Shown here in pieces: positions 17,785-25,755 of a DNA stretch of 64,000 nucleotides; the stretch's first letter is position 1; the number at the start of each line of letters is the position of its first letter. The notes below the pieces were generated by a model. The model ran no database searches and was not told the DNA's origin. It was given only the letters and a program-made list of their open reading frames with translations. The DNA lies in the NCBI GenBank assembly GCA_964587105.1, contig CAZPKG010000013.1, positions 37,229 through 101,228 of the forward strand, written 5' to 3'. The stretch is from JABWCQ01 sp964587105 (GTDB taxonomy: Bacteria > Electryoneota > RPQS01). The translations under genes were made by a program, and so were the position numbers.

Positions 17785-18481
17785 CATCTTGACAGGTTTC
17801 CCGGAGCTTTTGAGCGGGCCGCTGAATGAATCCATCGTCGCGCGCGCGTTGATCGAGCAAAAGGTTGAAATTTGGGCGCACGATGTTCGGCACTACACGT
17901 CTGACCGTCACGGGAAGATTGACGACATTCCGTACGGCGGCGGCGCGGGGATGATTATGATGGCGCAGCCAATCTTTGCAAGCCTTGACGCTGTGAAGAA
18001 GTATCGCGCGCCGCTTGAAAAAGCGCGCAAGATATTCATGACTCCGCAGGGCAAGAAGCTGAATCAAGAATTGGTGGACGAAATTGCGCGCGAAGAGTGG
18101 CTGGTTGTTTTGTGCGGCCACTATAAAGATGTTGATGCTCGCGTTTTCTTGCGCGACGAGTGGGAAGAAATTTCGATCGGAGATTTCGTCGTCAGCGGCG
18201 GCGAGCTACCTGCAGCGCTTTTAGTGGACGCAGTGGTAAGACGTTTGCCCGGTGTTCTCGGCGACGAAGAATCAGCCAACAGCGACAGTTTTGCTCAAGG
18301 CGATTTGGACACGCCTTACTATACAAAACCTGAAGTGATTGAAGGTTTGCAGGTACCCGAGGTGTTACTGTCCGGGCACCATGCCAAGATCGAAGAGTGG
18401 CGGCGATCGCAGCGAAAATTGCGAACGGAACAGCGTCGCCCTGATCTTCTGAACAACGATAACAAGAAAAAATCTACATAG
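17774..18481 (+). CDS. trmD: tRNA (guanine-N1)-methyltransferase TrmD
   Basis: TrmD methylates G37 of tRNAs to prevent frameshifting, using S-adenosylmethionine in a knotted SPOUT fold. The 235-residue protein shows 'DILTGFPELL', 'DDIPYGGGAGMIMMAQPI' (in part), 'LCGHYKDVDARV', 'IGDFVVSGGELPA' and 'PGVLGDEESANSDSF'. The frame opens at 17738, but family homology begins at GTG 17774, inside the end of rimM. rplS follows 8 bp later. Confidence 0.95.
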   Translation: MIIDILTGFPELLSGPLNESIVARALIEQKVEIWAHDVRHYTSDRHGKIDDIPYGGGAGMIMMAQPIFASLDAVKKYRAPLEKARKIFMTPQGKKLNQELVDEIAREEWLVVLCGHYKDVDARVFLRDEWEEISIGDFVVSGGELPAALLVDAVVRRLPGVLGDEESANSDSFAQGDLDTPYYTKPEVIEGLQVPEVLLSGHHAKIEEWRRSQRKLRTEQRRPDLLNNDNKKKST

Positions 18482-18489
18482 AGGCTATC

Positions 18490-18864
18490 ATGAACCGCAT
18501 CGCGAATTGGACCATGGACGATCTTCGGCAGGACATCCCGAGCTTTGTGCCGGGTGACACGCTGAACGTCAGCGTCCGCGTGATTGAAGGCGACAAAGAG
18601 CGCATTCAGGCGTTTCAAGGCGTTTGCATTGCCCGCCACGGCGGCGGGTTGGACGAGACTTTCACGGTGAGAAAATTGTCGATGGGAGTCGGAGTCGAGC
18701 GCGTTTTCCCGTTGCATTCGCCGCGCATTGCAAAGATTGAAGTAACTCGCCGTGGCCGCGTACGTCGCGCCAAGCTGACATATTTGCGCGGTCTTACCGG
18801 CAAGAAGTCGCGCATACGTGAAAAGGCGCGCGTCTTGGTTGTTGAAGATAAGGCGACTGCATAG
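18490..18864 (+). CDS. rplS: 50S ribosomal protein L19
   Basis: The 124-residue protein carries 'DIPSFVPGDTLNVSVRVIEGDKERIQAFQGV' (quoted in pieces: 'FVPGDTLNV', 'QAFQGVCIAR'), 'TFTVRKLSMGVGVERVFPLHSP' in part, and 'RRAKLTYLRGLTGKKSRIRE' in part. L19 lies at the subunit interface. It ends the ffh-rplS run; the B12 riboswitch begins about 28 bp later and no terminator separates them, so read-through into the riboswitch is possible. Confidence 0.97.
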   Translation: MNRIANWTMDDLRQDIPSFVPGDTLNVSVRVIEGDKERIQAFQGVCIARHGGGLDETFTVRKLSMGVGVERVFPLHSPRIAKIEVTRRGRVRRAKLTYLRGLTGKKSRIREKARVLVVEDKATA

Positions 18865-18891
18865 CCTTTCTGCTTGAGTTCGGAATAGGGC

Positions 18892-18995
18892 CTCAGGTGT
18901 CCGCCTTCGGGCGGAAGAATAGGGAAGACGGTGAGAATCCGTCGCTGTCCCGCAACTGTGATGGAGCGTTAGCTCTTAGCCAGGAGACCTGCCTG
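18892..18995 (+). promoter_or_regulatory. Cobalamin (B12) riboswitch aptamer
   Basis: The region carries the conserved cobalamin-riboswitch landmarks in order: 'CAGGTG' 5' P1 arm (18894-18899), a UUCG-capped hairpin TCCGCC/GGCGGA, 'GGGAAGACGGTGAGAATCCG', the B12 box-like 'CTGTCCCGCAACTGTGA', then 'AGCCAGGAGACCTGCC'. P1 closes by pairing CAGGT (18894-18898) with ACCTG (18987-18991). It precedes a four-gene B12 uptake operon, as expected. No clear promoter is visible just upstream. Confidence 0.93.
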
Positions 18996-19036
18996 TGGCT
19001 TTCACCACCCTTCGGAGACAAGGAAATTGGTGGAGG

Positions 19037-19056
19037 CTCTTCGCGCAGTCGAAGAG
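19037..19056 (+). promoter_or_regulatory. RBS-sequestering hairpin of the riboswitch
   Basis: CTCTTCG (19037-19043) pairs perfectly with CGAAGAG (19050-19056). The 3' arm contains the purine-rich GAAGAGA that would be the ribosome binding site for ATG 19063. This fits a translational expression platform: bound B12 would favour the hairpin and block initiation. There is no U-run, so it is not a terminator. Confidence 0.65.
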
Positions 19057-19062
19057 AACAAA

Positions 19063-19620
19063 ATGGAACCATCCGGCGGCTTTTCCAGCCCGCCTTTGTT
19101 GCTGACGCGCTCTGCAGCATTTGTCGCAGTCGGTATTGCGCTCGGCTATTTGTTAGCCCCTGTCCCAAACGTTGAGTTGGTAACCGCGACATGCTTCTGC
19201 GCGGGTTACTTGCTCGGAGTTGGTGCGGGGGTTTTGTGTTCTCTACTGATTGAGTCGTTGTTTGCAGGCTTCCATCCAATGGGAAGCTCAATGGGGTTAA
19301 TGCTTTTGTCGCAGTGTCTTGGTATGACCGGCGTCAGTGTACTGGGCTCGCTTTGCCGACCTTTGTCGATCCGCAGATCTCAGACAATGCGCGTTGCTCT
19401 GATAACACTGTTTGGGTTCCTCGGCACACTTTGGTTTGATTTCTTGACTAACCTGGCTTTCCCTGTGACGGCCGGGTTTTCTTTTGAGCAGACCCTGGCT
19501 TCATTCGCACTTGCGTTGCCTTTTACCGCGATTCATCTGATCTCGAATACTCTGGTGTTTCTACTTGTTGTCTCGCCTTTACTCCCCAAGTTGATATCAA
19601 TTATCGAGAATCCAACGTGA
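19063..19620 (+). CDS. ECF transporter S component, probably for cobalamin
   Basis: The 185-residue protein is very hydrophobic with about five or six membrane helices. The stretch 'ALGYLLAPVPNVELVT' followed by 'GYLLGVGAGVLCSLLIESLF' (read in parts) is typical of ECF S components, where the 'PNVE' turn precedes a Gly-rich helix. S components bind the vitamin and pass it through the inner membrane with an EcfT/EcfA energising module. The cobalamin riboswitch and BtuB neighbour point to B12 or a precursor. I choose ATG 19063 because GAAGAGA precedes it; GTG 19027 in frame lies in the expression platform. Its stop overlaps the next start (GTGA). Confidence 0.8.
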   Translation: MEPSGGFSSPPLLLTRSAAFVAVGIALGYLLAPVPNVELVTATCFCAGYLLGVGAGVLCSLLIESLFAGFHPMGSSMGLMLLSQCLGMTGVSVLGSLCRPLSIRRSQTMRVALITLFGFLGTLWFDFLTNLAFPVTAGFSFEQTLASFALALPFTAIHLISNTLVFLLVVSPLLPKLISIIENPT

Positions 19621-21431
19621 TTCGAAAATTCTACAGACTTCTTCTTGCAAGCATACTGTTTCCGTGCCTGCTAATAGCCCAAGAGCTGACCTACGAACGG
19701 ATGTCCGTGTATGCCTACGAAGACATGAGCGATTGGCTGCGCAGATTCCCCGGAATGTACCCAATGGATTATGGCGTAGCGGGCGTGCCGGTTGTGATTC
19801 GGCCGTGGGGATTCAACCCATGGAACGTGGGTGTAGAACGTGACGGCATCCCGTGGAACAGAGTGAGCGACGGACTTTACGATTCAAATTTGGATTCGCC
19901 CGAAGAAATGAGTTCAGTCGCCTACGCGCTTGACGGAATTGATCCGCTCGGGACGATTCGCTTTAAGACGCGCTCGTTGCCGAATGACTCCGCGACAACC
20001 GAGGTTAGACTACGCGAAGGCTACTATGGATTCGGACGAGTGGATTTCGCTCACGCTCAGAAATTCTCAAATCGAGTGTCCGCAGAAGGCAGAGGTAGGT
20101 TGTTTTGGTACGACGGCTTGCGTTCTTCAGGAAGTCAAACCTACAGCAAGGCGAGATTCTATTCGTTGAGTGGCAAACTGAACGTTGCCATAAATAACCA
20201 ATGGAACAGCAAATTTGAGTACGGAGGAACAAACGTTGACGCGCAGTCGCCCGTTCCCGCGGTTATAGATTCGGTTCCAGTCAGGCCACAGATATACAGT
20301 GAGCGGGAGTTTGGAACCGCCCGTCTTGAGATGCGCGCCGAGCACGTGGAGTTCGATTTTGGCTTCCATGCCCGTCAAGATCGTGAGACGCGTGACGGAG
20401 CACGCACAAAGCTTTTTGGTCTGCGCGAGAGCTTCTGGTATGGATTCGCCGAGGGTAGGATAGTTAATAACAAAGGTGAAATTGGGGGAAAACTCTCGGG
20501 CGAGAGTGCAAGATTCTCATTTCCGGAAAATGATGGAGGCAAGGAAAATGCGATTTCACTTGAAGGGAATGCGCGCTACCAAACTCAGTTTGCACTCGTC
20601 AGTGCCAATGCACTTGTTCGCAGAGTGTTGGAGAATGGTTTTGATGTGTCAAACAACTCGTCGCAGAGCGCGATTTCAGGTGCAATAGAAAGCAATAGAA
20701 TTTGTTGGTTTGCTGTAAAGGCTGACGGCTCAATTGGTACGACAATGACGCCACAATTCTGGCGGCATTCAACTTTCAATGTGCAGTCTCGTTCATTGCT
20801 TGTGTCAGACGACTTCGCTGCTTCCACATACTACGCCGGACCTTGGAACGGGTTTGAAGCATCGCGAGACTTCAGTTCAAATGTTGGAACAATAGGCGCG
20901 GGTTTGGATTGGCAGAAAGGCAGCGGGACCGCATCGCTTGTGTGGCGAAGTGCGCGAGCGGATCAGGTAAGATTCATCACTGAAAACGATACAACTTATC
21001 TTTATTCTGATGCTTCCTACTCAGATGAATGGCGTGGCCCTGTGTTCAATTGCGATATTCCGATGACGAAACACTTGCGAATGCAATCGTGGACAACAGT
21101 TCAGTGTGATAACAACGAAGTTAGCCGCGCAATTGACACTCGATCCTTTACACGTTTGATCTATTCGCAGGATTTCTTCAAGTCGCCGCTGCACGTTGAT
21201 TCCTATCTTGCCTATGAATTGATCGGTCGTCACCGAGCAGAATCGGACAATGGTTCAAAAGTTCTTGGTCCTGCGCATCTAGTGCATTTCAGGATCGAAG
21301 GCACCATTGAGGGTGTCACATTGATATGGGGCACCGAAAACCTCACTGGACAGCACTACGAATATCTGCCGGGCTACATGCTTATTCGCAAAGAAGAATA
21401 CTTTGGATTGAAGTGGACTCTCAAGTTATGA
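19617..21431 (+). CDS. TonB-receptor-like outer-membrane barrel in B12 operon
   Basis: The 604-residue protein starts with a signal peptide ending near 'LLIAQE'. Residues about 30-130 resemble a compact TonB plug ('WLRRFPGMYPMDYGV', 'VVIRPWGFNPWNV', 'VERDGIPWN', 'LGTIRFKTRS'). The rest alternates polar and hydrophobic residues as in a beta barrel, ending '...FGLKWTLKL'. I see no convincing TonB box or carboxypeptidase-like domain. Start GTG 19617 overlaps the S component stop by 4 bp, and its stop overlaps the BtuB start. It may bring in a related corrinoid or partner BtuB; function is inferred only from position. Confidence 0.75.
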   Translation: MIRKFYRLLLASILFPCLLIAQELTYERMSVYAYEDMSDWLRRFPGMYPMDYGVAGVPVVIRPWGFNPWNVGVERDGIPWNRVSDGLYDSNLDSPEEMSSVAYALDGIDPLGTIRFKTRSLPNDSATTEVRLREGYYGFGRVDFAHAQKFSNRVSAEGRGRLFWYDGLRSSGSQTYSKARFYSLSGKLNVAINNQWNSKFEYGGTNVDAQSPVPAVIDSVPVRPQIYSEREFGTARLEMRAEHVEFDFGFHARQDRETRDGARTKLFGLRESFWYGFAEGRIVNNKGEIGGKLSGESARFSFPENDGGKENAISLEGNARYQTQFALVSANALVRRVLENGFDVSNNSSQSAISGAIESNRICWFAVKADGSIGTTMTPQFWRHSTFNVQSRSLLVSDDFAASTYYAGPWNGFEASRDFSSNVGTIGAGLDWQKGSGTASLVWRSARADQVRFITENDTTYLYSDASYSDEWRGPVFNCDIPMTKHLRMQSWTTVQCDNNEVSRAIDTRSFTRLIYSQDFFKSPLHVDSYLAYELIGRHRAESDNGSKVLGPAHLVHFRIEGTIEGVTLIWGTENLTGQHYEYLPGYMLIRKEEYFGLKWTLKL

Positions 21432-23350
21432 AGTGGCTGATACACTTTGTCATCTTGTTGCTGTACGTACTGCTTGCAAATGCAGGCGAAGTAGTCACCA
21501 CCTTGCCAGAAGTCGTTATTAATGGCATCGCTTCCGGTACAATGCGCAGTTTCTCAAAGCAGGAGATTTCGAAGAGCGGCGCGCGTAATGCCGCAGAGTT
21601 CTTGGAGCAAATTGCGGGACTGGCCATTCGCGAGGATGGAGCATCGGGTGGAAAACAGTTTGCGCGAATCGGCGGTTCAAATGTCAATCAAGTCTTGGTT
21701 TTGCTTGATGACATTCGACTTGCGGATATTGGAAGCGGCGAAGCTGACCTATCGCGGATTCCGGCTGAGTGGATTGAATCTATTGACGTGGTTGCAGGAG
21801 GGAACTCCGTTTTCGGTGGTGAAGCAATCGGGGGCGTAATCTCGATACACACATCTAATCTGGTGCGCAATGGTCTCACGTCGTTTGCACGCGGAAGCGA
21901 GACCGGCGCGCAAGCCGGGGCGAGACAGGATTGGGCACAAGGTGGTTCGCGCATAAGTTTTGGAGTAACGCGCGAACAGGGCGCGGGAAATTACAGATTT
22001 CGTATTACCGAAAACGACGGTAACGGGCCGTTCACCGCACACCTCGGAGAGACTTTTCACAGAGAGAATAATGCGTTTCTGCGAGACCGTCTTATTGGAC
22101 GAATTTCGCATGAGTTTGGCCGGCACATTTTGAGCGGTTCAATTTGGGTGGATCGTTCTGAATTTGGTTTGCCTGGCTATCTTGCGCCGCGCCCAACGCC
22201 TCTTGCATCGCAAGAGGAGCAATTCAGACAGACACAGCTTGGTTGGAAACACGATTCTGAATTCGGACTTTTTGCATCGACGCTTGGATATCAAAATCAG
22301 GTGCGCGATTTTTCCGATCCTGATCCATATAGTTACTTGCATCAATCACATGAGGCTTCAGACCGCGCTTCGTTGACTGCGTCTCTCCAGCGGAAGATTT
22401 TGGACATAGAAGTAAACTGGAATGCTCGAGCTGAGCGCGAGCAGCTTGAAAGCGGCGTCCTAGAAAACACACTCGCTGCTCGCAATCGTTGGCAAACTGC
22501 TGTACAATGTGAACGGGCTTTCAAGCTGGGAGCTGCCTCACGCCAGCTGATCGGGACTGTATTCGGCACAAGTGTTGAGCGCTTCGGCGACGCCAAATTG
22601 CAAGTCCTCCCGTCCGCTGAAATTTCGTATGCAAGTCAAGTCCAACTCCCGCTTTCGATCGGAGTGAGAGGGTCGCGTGCTTATCTTGCTCCAAGCTTTT
22701 ACTCGTTGTTTTGGAATGACGAATTGTTGGCGCAAGGCAATCCCGATCTGCGGCCTGAGTCCTCGGAAATGTGGCAGGGATTTCTCAACATGAGGTCAAG
22801 AAGCACTTACGAGACTTCCTTCATGTTGACCGTTGCAAGCAATAAGGTCGATGATCTTATCTATTGGCGGCAAGCATTTGACGGACGTTGGACGCCTCAA
22901 AATCTGCGTAACGCTACGCTCGATCAATTGACGGCAACGATTGAACAGGTGATTCTCCCGTCGCATCTTGAAGCCGATCTTTCCATGGATTGGCTTGAAG
23001 CGCGTGATCACAGCGGCGAGCGCGTAACGGATGGAAAATACCTTATCTATCGCCCGCTACGAACATTCCATGCAACCCTAAACGGCAATATTCGTGATTT
23101 CCATGGACTGGTTCAAGTGAATTGGGTGGACAAGCAAGCTGTTCTTGAAACAAATTCTAAATGGCTGGCCGATTACACACTTGTCAATGTTGAAGTATCG
23201 CGCAGATTTGCTTTGGGTTCGAGTAGTTGGGATGCGGGGCTCCGGTGCGAAAATGTACTCGATACGGACTATCGAGTCGTTCGGTTTGCTCCAATGCCGC
23301 TCCGGGAGTTTTCGGCTTTTCTTTCATGTAATCTGGGGAGAGTGAAATGA
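21428..23350 (+). CDS. btuB: BtuB-like TonB-dependent cobalamin receptor
   Basis: The 640-residue outer-membrane receptor has a signal peptide ('LLYVLLANAGE'), a plug domain ('EISKSGARNAAEFLEQIAGL' in part, 'RIGGSNVNQVLVLLDD', 'ESIDVVAGGNSVFGGEAIGG' in part) and a barrel in the remaining 500 residues with a BtuB/FepA-type 'NPDLRPE' segment. 'VTTLPEVVING' just after cleavage may be the TonB box. Substrate B12 is inferred from the upstream riboswitch. ATG 21428 overlaps the previous stop by 4 bp; the frame is open further upstream but that part is inside the previous gene. Confidence 0.88.
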   Translation: MKWLIHFVILLLYVLLANAGEVVTTLPEVVINGIASGTMRSFSKQEISKSGARNAAEFLEQIAGLAIREDGASGGKQFARIGGSNVNQVLVLLDDIRLADIGSGEADLSRIPAEWIESIDVVAGGNSVFGGEAIGGVISIHTSNLVRNGLTSFARGSETGAQAGARQDWAQGGSRISFGVTREQGAGNYRFRITENDGNGPFTAHLGETFHRENNAFLRDRLIGRISHEFGRHILSGSIWVDRSEFGLPGYLAPRPTPLASQEEQFRQTQLGWKHDSEFGLFASTLGYQNQVRDFSDPDPYSYLHQSHEASDRASLTASLQRKILDIEVNWNARAEREQLESGVLENTLAARNRWQTAVQCERAFKLGAASRQLIGTVFGTSVERFGDAKLQVLPSAEISYASQVQLPLSIGVRGSRAYLAPSFYSLFWNDELLAQGNPDLRPESSEMWQGFLNMRSRSTYETSFMLTVASNKVDDLIYWRQAFDGRWTPQNLRNATLDQLTATIEQVILPSHLEADLSMDWLEARDHSGERVTDGKYLIYRPLRTFHATLNGNIRDFHGLVQVNWVDKQAVLETNSKWLADYTLVNVEVSRRFALGSSSWDAGLRCENVLDTDYRVVRFAPMPLREFSAFLSCNLGRVK

Positions 23351-24642
23351 TGTATAGAATAGTCTTTATCTTACTTGTTTGCCAAGTTGCCTCAGCAGAT
23401 AACTTCCTCTATGTTATCAACAGCCTTGATGAAAGTCTCGGATGGATCAACACGACGACATGGGAGTACGACGCGCAAGCTGTGACCTTGGGTTACCTCC
23501 CAAATGACGTGCTTGCAACGCCGGATTTCTTGTATGTCGTGAACTCAGGCAACAACAATATTCAGGTTATCGATCGCAGCACATTGGAGACTGTGCGGGT
23601 AATCGAGTTGAACGATGCTGTCAATCCTTGGGCCATCGCGGCCTTGGATAACGGGAAGTTGGCTGTTACAGCCAGTGTTAGCGGGACGTTGTCGATAGTT
23701 GATCCGTTGGATGGAGGAGTTGACACCACATTTAGAGTTGGAACCAGTCCGCAAGCTGTGTTCACAAGCGCTCATCACATTTATGTACTTGACACTGGAA
23801 TAGAGTGGCCTGTATTTAACCCAGGGACTCTCAAACAATACTCATTTGAGAACTATGAGTTGCTTGACTCCGTGGTCGTCGGTGTCAACCCACAATCGGC
23901 GATTATCGGATTCGGAAACATTCAAGTACTTTGCACGGGCAATTACGATGACGTTGAAGGAAGCATTGCGATTGTTGACACAGTTGGCGGCTTGTCACTG
24001 GTTGCAACAGAACAGATAGGCGGCTCACCCGGAGCGGTTGCAACAGGAAATGGATTTGGCTTTGGAGCGGGGTGGATTGCAGCAGGAGGTTGGGATACAG
24101 AGGGGTACTTGTTTCTTTATGATATTGTCACCTATGAGATTCACAATGGTCCGAGTAATCCTATTATTACGGGAGTTGGCGCCACGGATGTCGTGGCGGA
24201 ACCAAGGGAAGGTGGACTCCTGTATGTTAGCTGTTTTGGCAGTGGAACCGTTGAAGTAAGAAGCACCTTCGGCGAATTATCAGAAGTCATTGAAATGGGT
24301 GCAGGAGCGAGCGCGTTAGAATTTTGGATGGAGTCTGCCGCGACGAAGCCGGGCGGGAACATTGTCACCCCAAGCGAATTTGATATCTCAAATGCCTACC
24401 CAAACCCATTCAACGGCAGTGTTTCATTGGAGTGGGCCGGTCAGCTACGCACTCCGAATACCATAAAAATTTTCGATGTTCTTGGTCGAAATGTCAAGGA
24501 ATTACCAGTCGGGGCAGGCACCACGAGAATTAGCTGGTCACCTGGATTAGCGGGCGGGTTAGAGGTTGCCGCCGGAGTCTATTTCGCAAGGTTTGATAAC
24601 GAACCTTCAGGAAGACCAATACGGATTGTATATCTAAAATAA
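23347..24642 (+). CDS. Secreted beta-propeller with C-terminal sorting domain (BtuG analogue?)
   Basis: The 431-residue protein has a signal peptide (MMYRIVFILLVCQVASA), then about 320 residues of YncE/NHL-like propeller blades ('FLYVINSLDE', 'FLYVVNSGNNNIQVID', 'KLAVTASVSGTLSIVD', 'LLYVSCFGSGTVEV'). The last 85 residues form a sorting-type domain beginning 'AYPNPFNGSV' with 'KIFDVLGRNVKEL' and 'AAGVYFARFD', like type IX secretion or FlgD-like tails in FCB bacteria. In Bacteroides thetaiotaomicron the propeller lipoprotein BtuG2 binds cobalamin on top of BtuB2; this gene is coupled to btuB by ATGA, so a similar role is a good inference. Confidence 0.75.
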   Translation: MMYRIVFILLVCQVASADNFLYVINSLDESLGWINTTTWEYDAQAVTLGYLPNDVLATPDFLYVVNSGNNNIQVIDRSTLETVRVIELNDAVNPWAIAALDNGKLAVTASVSGTLSIVDPLDGGVDTTFRVGTSPQAVFTSAHHIYVLDTGIEWPVFNPGTLKQYSFENYELLDSVVVGVNPQSAIIGFGNIQVLCTGNYDDVEGSIAIVDTVGGLSLVATEQIGGSPGAVATGNGFGFGAGWIAAGGWDTEGYLFLYDIVTYEIHNGPSNPIITGVGATDVVAEPREGGLLYVSCFGSGTVEVRSTFGELSEVIEMGAGASALEFWMESAATKPGGNIVTPSEFDISNAYPNPFNGSVSLEWAGQLRTPNTIKIFDVLGRNVKELPVGAGTTRISWSPGLAGGLEVAAGVYFARFDNEPSGRPIRIVYLK

Positions 24643-24673
24643 ACAATTAGATAAAATAGTTTCTGATTGCTCA

Positions 24674-24749
24674 GGTCGGTTTGCAAGTCTGTCAAGAAAA
24701 TCGTATCTTCAACGATTACCTAAGATAGACTGGCAAACCGACCCTTTTT
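24674..24749 (+). terminator. Long hairpin terminator between B12 operon and trpS
   Basis: GGTCGGTTTGC (24674-24684) pairs perfectly with GCAAACCGACC (24733-24743), followed by CTTTTT. The stem continues imperfectly (AAGTCTGTC with GATAGACTG), and an inner hairpin AATCGT/ACGATT closes the loop. It ends 4 bp before the trpS ATG, so it can act as terminator of the B12 operon and may also control trpS. Confidence 0.8.
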
Positions 24750-24753
24750 CTGC

Positions 24754-25755
24754 ATGGCAAACCGCAAGAAACGCATCCTTTCAGGCATGAGGCCAACCGG
24801 AAGACTCCACCTCGGCAACTACGTTGGTGCGCTGGAGAATTGGGTGCGCTTGCAGAACGATTTCGAGAACTATCACCTCGTCGCCGATTGGCATACGCTC
24901 ACGACGGACTACGAGCACACACGACAGATTCCTGAGAACATTCATGAAATGGTAACCGATTGGCTTGCCGCAGGGATCGACCCCGAAAAGAGTCCGATTT
25001 TTGTTCAGTCGCAAGTCAAGGCACACGCCGAGTTATATCTGTTGCTTAACATGATCGTGTCAACCGGCAGACTCGAGCGAAATCCGACTTTGAAAGATCA
25101 AGTCCGCGATCTTGAGTTGGAGGATGCCGTAACCGCCGGCCACTTGACCTATCCAGTGTTACAAGCGGCGGATATCATGATGTACAAAGGCGAAGTGGTT
25201 CCTGTTGGTGAAGATCAGTTGCCGCATATCGAAGTGACGCGCGAACTTGCGCGCCGATTTAATAATCTCTATGCCGCGGACAATCCGATCTTTCCGGAAC
25301 CTGAAGGCCTGTTAACAAATTTCCCGCGCCTACAGGGTCTTGATGGTCGCAGAATGTCGAAGTCGCTCGGCAATACCATTTTGCTTGCTGATTCACCAGA
25401 GGAGATTTCGAACAAGCTTCGCAAAGCAGTTACGGATCCGCAGAAGGTTCGTCGCAACGATCCGGGCCGACCGGACGTCTGCCTTGTCTTTGGCTATCAC
25501 CAGAAGTTTAACGAAGTTGAAACGTCTGAGATTCGTTCCGGTTGTGAAAGCGGTGCACTCGGTTGCGTGGACTGCAAAAAACGCTGCGCGGAGCGGATCA
25601 TTGAGCACCTCGCGCCGATCCATGAACGCCGTCGTGCATTAGAAGCAAACCCCGAGCGCGTAATAGAAGTGTTGGAAGCCGGAAAGGCAAGCGCGAATAA
25701 GATCGCTGATCAAACGATGTCCGAAGTGCATATGGCAATGGGATTCGGAGAATGA
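24754..25755 (+). CDS. trpS: Tryptophanyl-tRNA synthetase
   Basis: The 333-residue class I synthetase charges tRNA-Trp. It starts 'RILSGMRPTGRLHLGNYVGAL' (read in parts) with the HIGH-like 'HLGN', and carries 'LVADWHTLTTDY', 'DQLPHIEVTRELARRFN' and the KMSKS motif as 'RMSKS'. The C-terminal half contains four Cys in 'GALGCVDCKKRCAE', seen in some TrpRS. The ATG is only 4 bases after the U-run of a terminator, leaving no room for a normal ribosome binding site. It overlaps scpA by 4 bp. Confidence 0.97.
   Translation: MANRKKRILSGMRPTGRLHLGNYVGALENWVRLQNDFENYHLVADWHTLTTDYEHTRQIPENIHEMVTDWLAAGIDPEKSPIFVQSQVKAHAELYLLLNMIVSTGRLERNPTLKDQVRDLELEDAVTAGHLTYPVLQAADIMMYKGEVVPVGEDQLPHIEVTRELARRFNNLYAADNPIFPEPEGLLTNFPRLQGLDGRRMSKSLGNTILLADSPEEISNKLRKAVTDPQKVRRNDPGRPDVCLVFGYHQKFNEVETSEIRSGCESGALGCVDCKKRCAERIIEHLAPIHERRRALEANPERVIEVLEAGKASANKIADQTMSEVHMAMGFGE

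Noticed and set aside
21326..21427. Upstream extension of the btuB frame
   Set aside because: It lies inside the previous barrel gene; a normal signal peptide starts at ATG 21428.
24674..24749. T-box riboswitch for trpS
   Set aside because: There is no T-box sequence or specifier loop; only the terminator hairpin and a repeated arm are visible.
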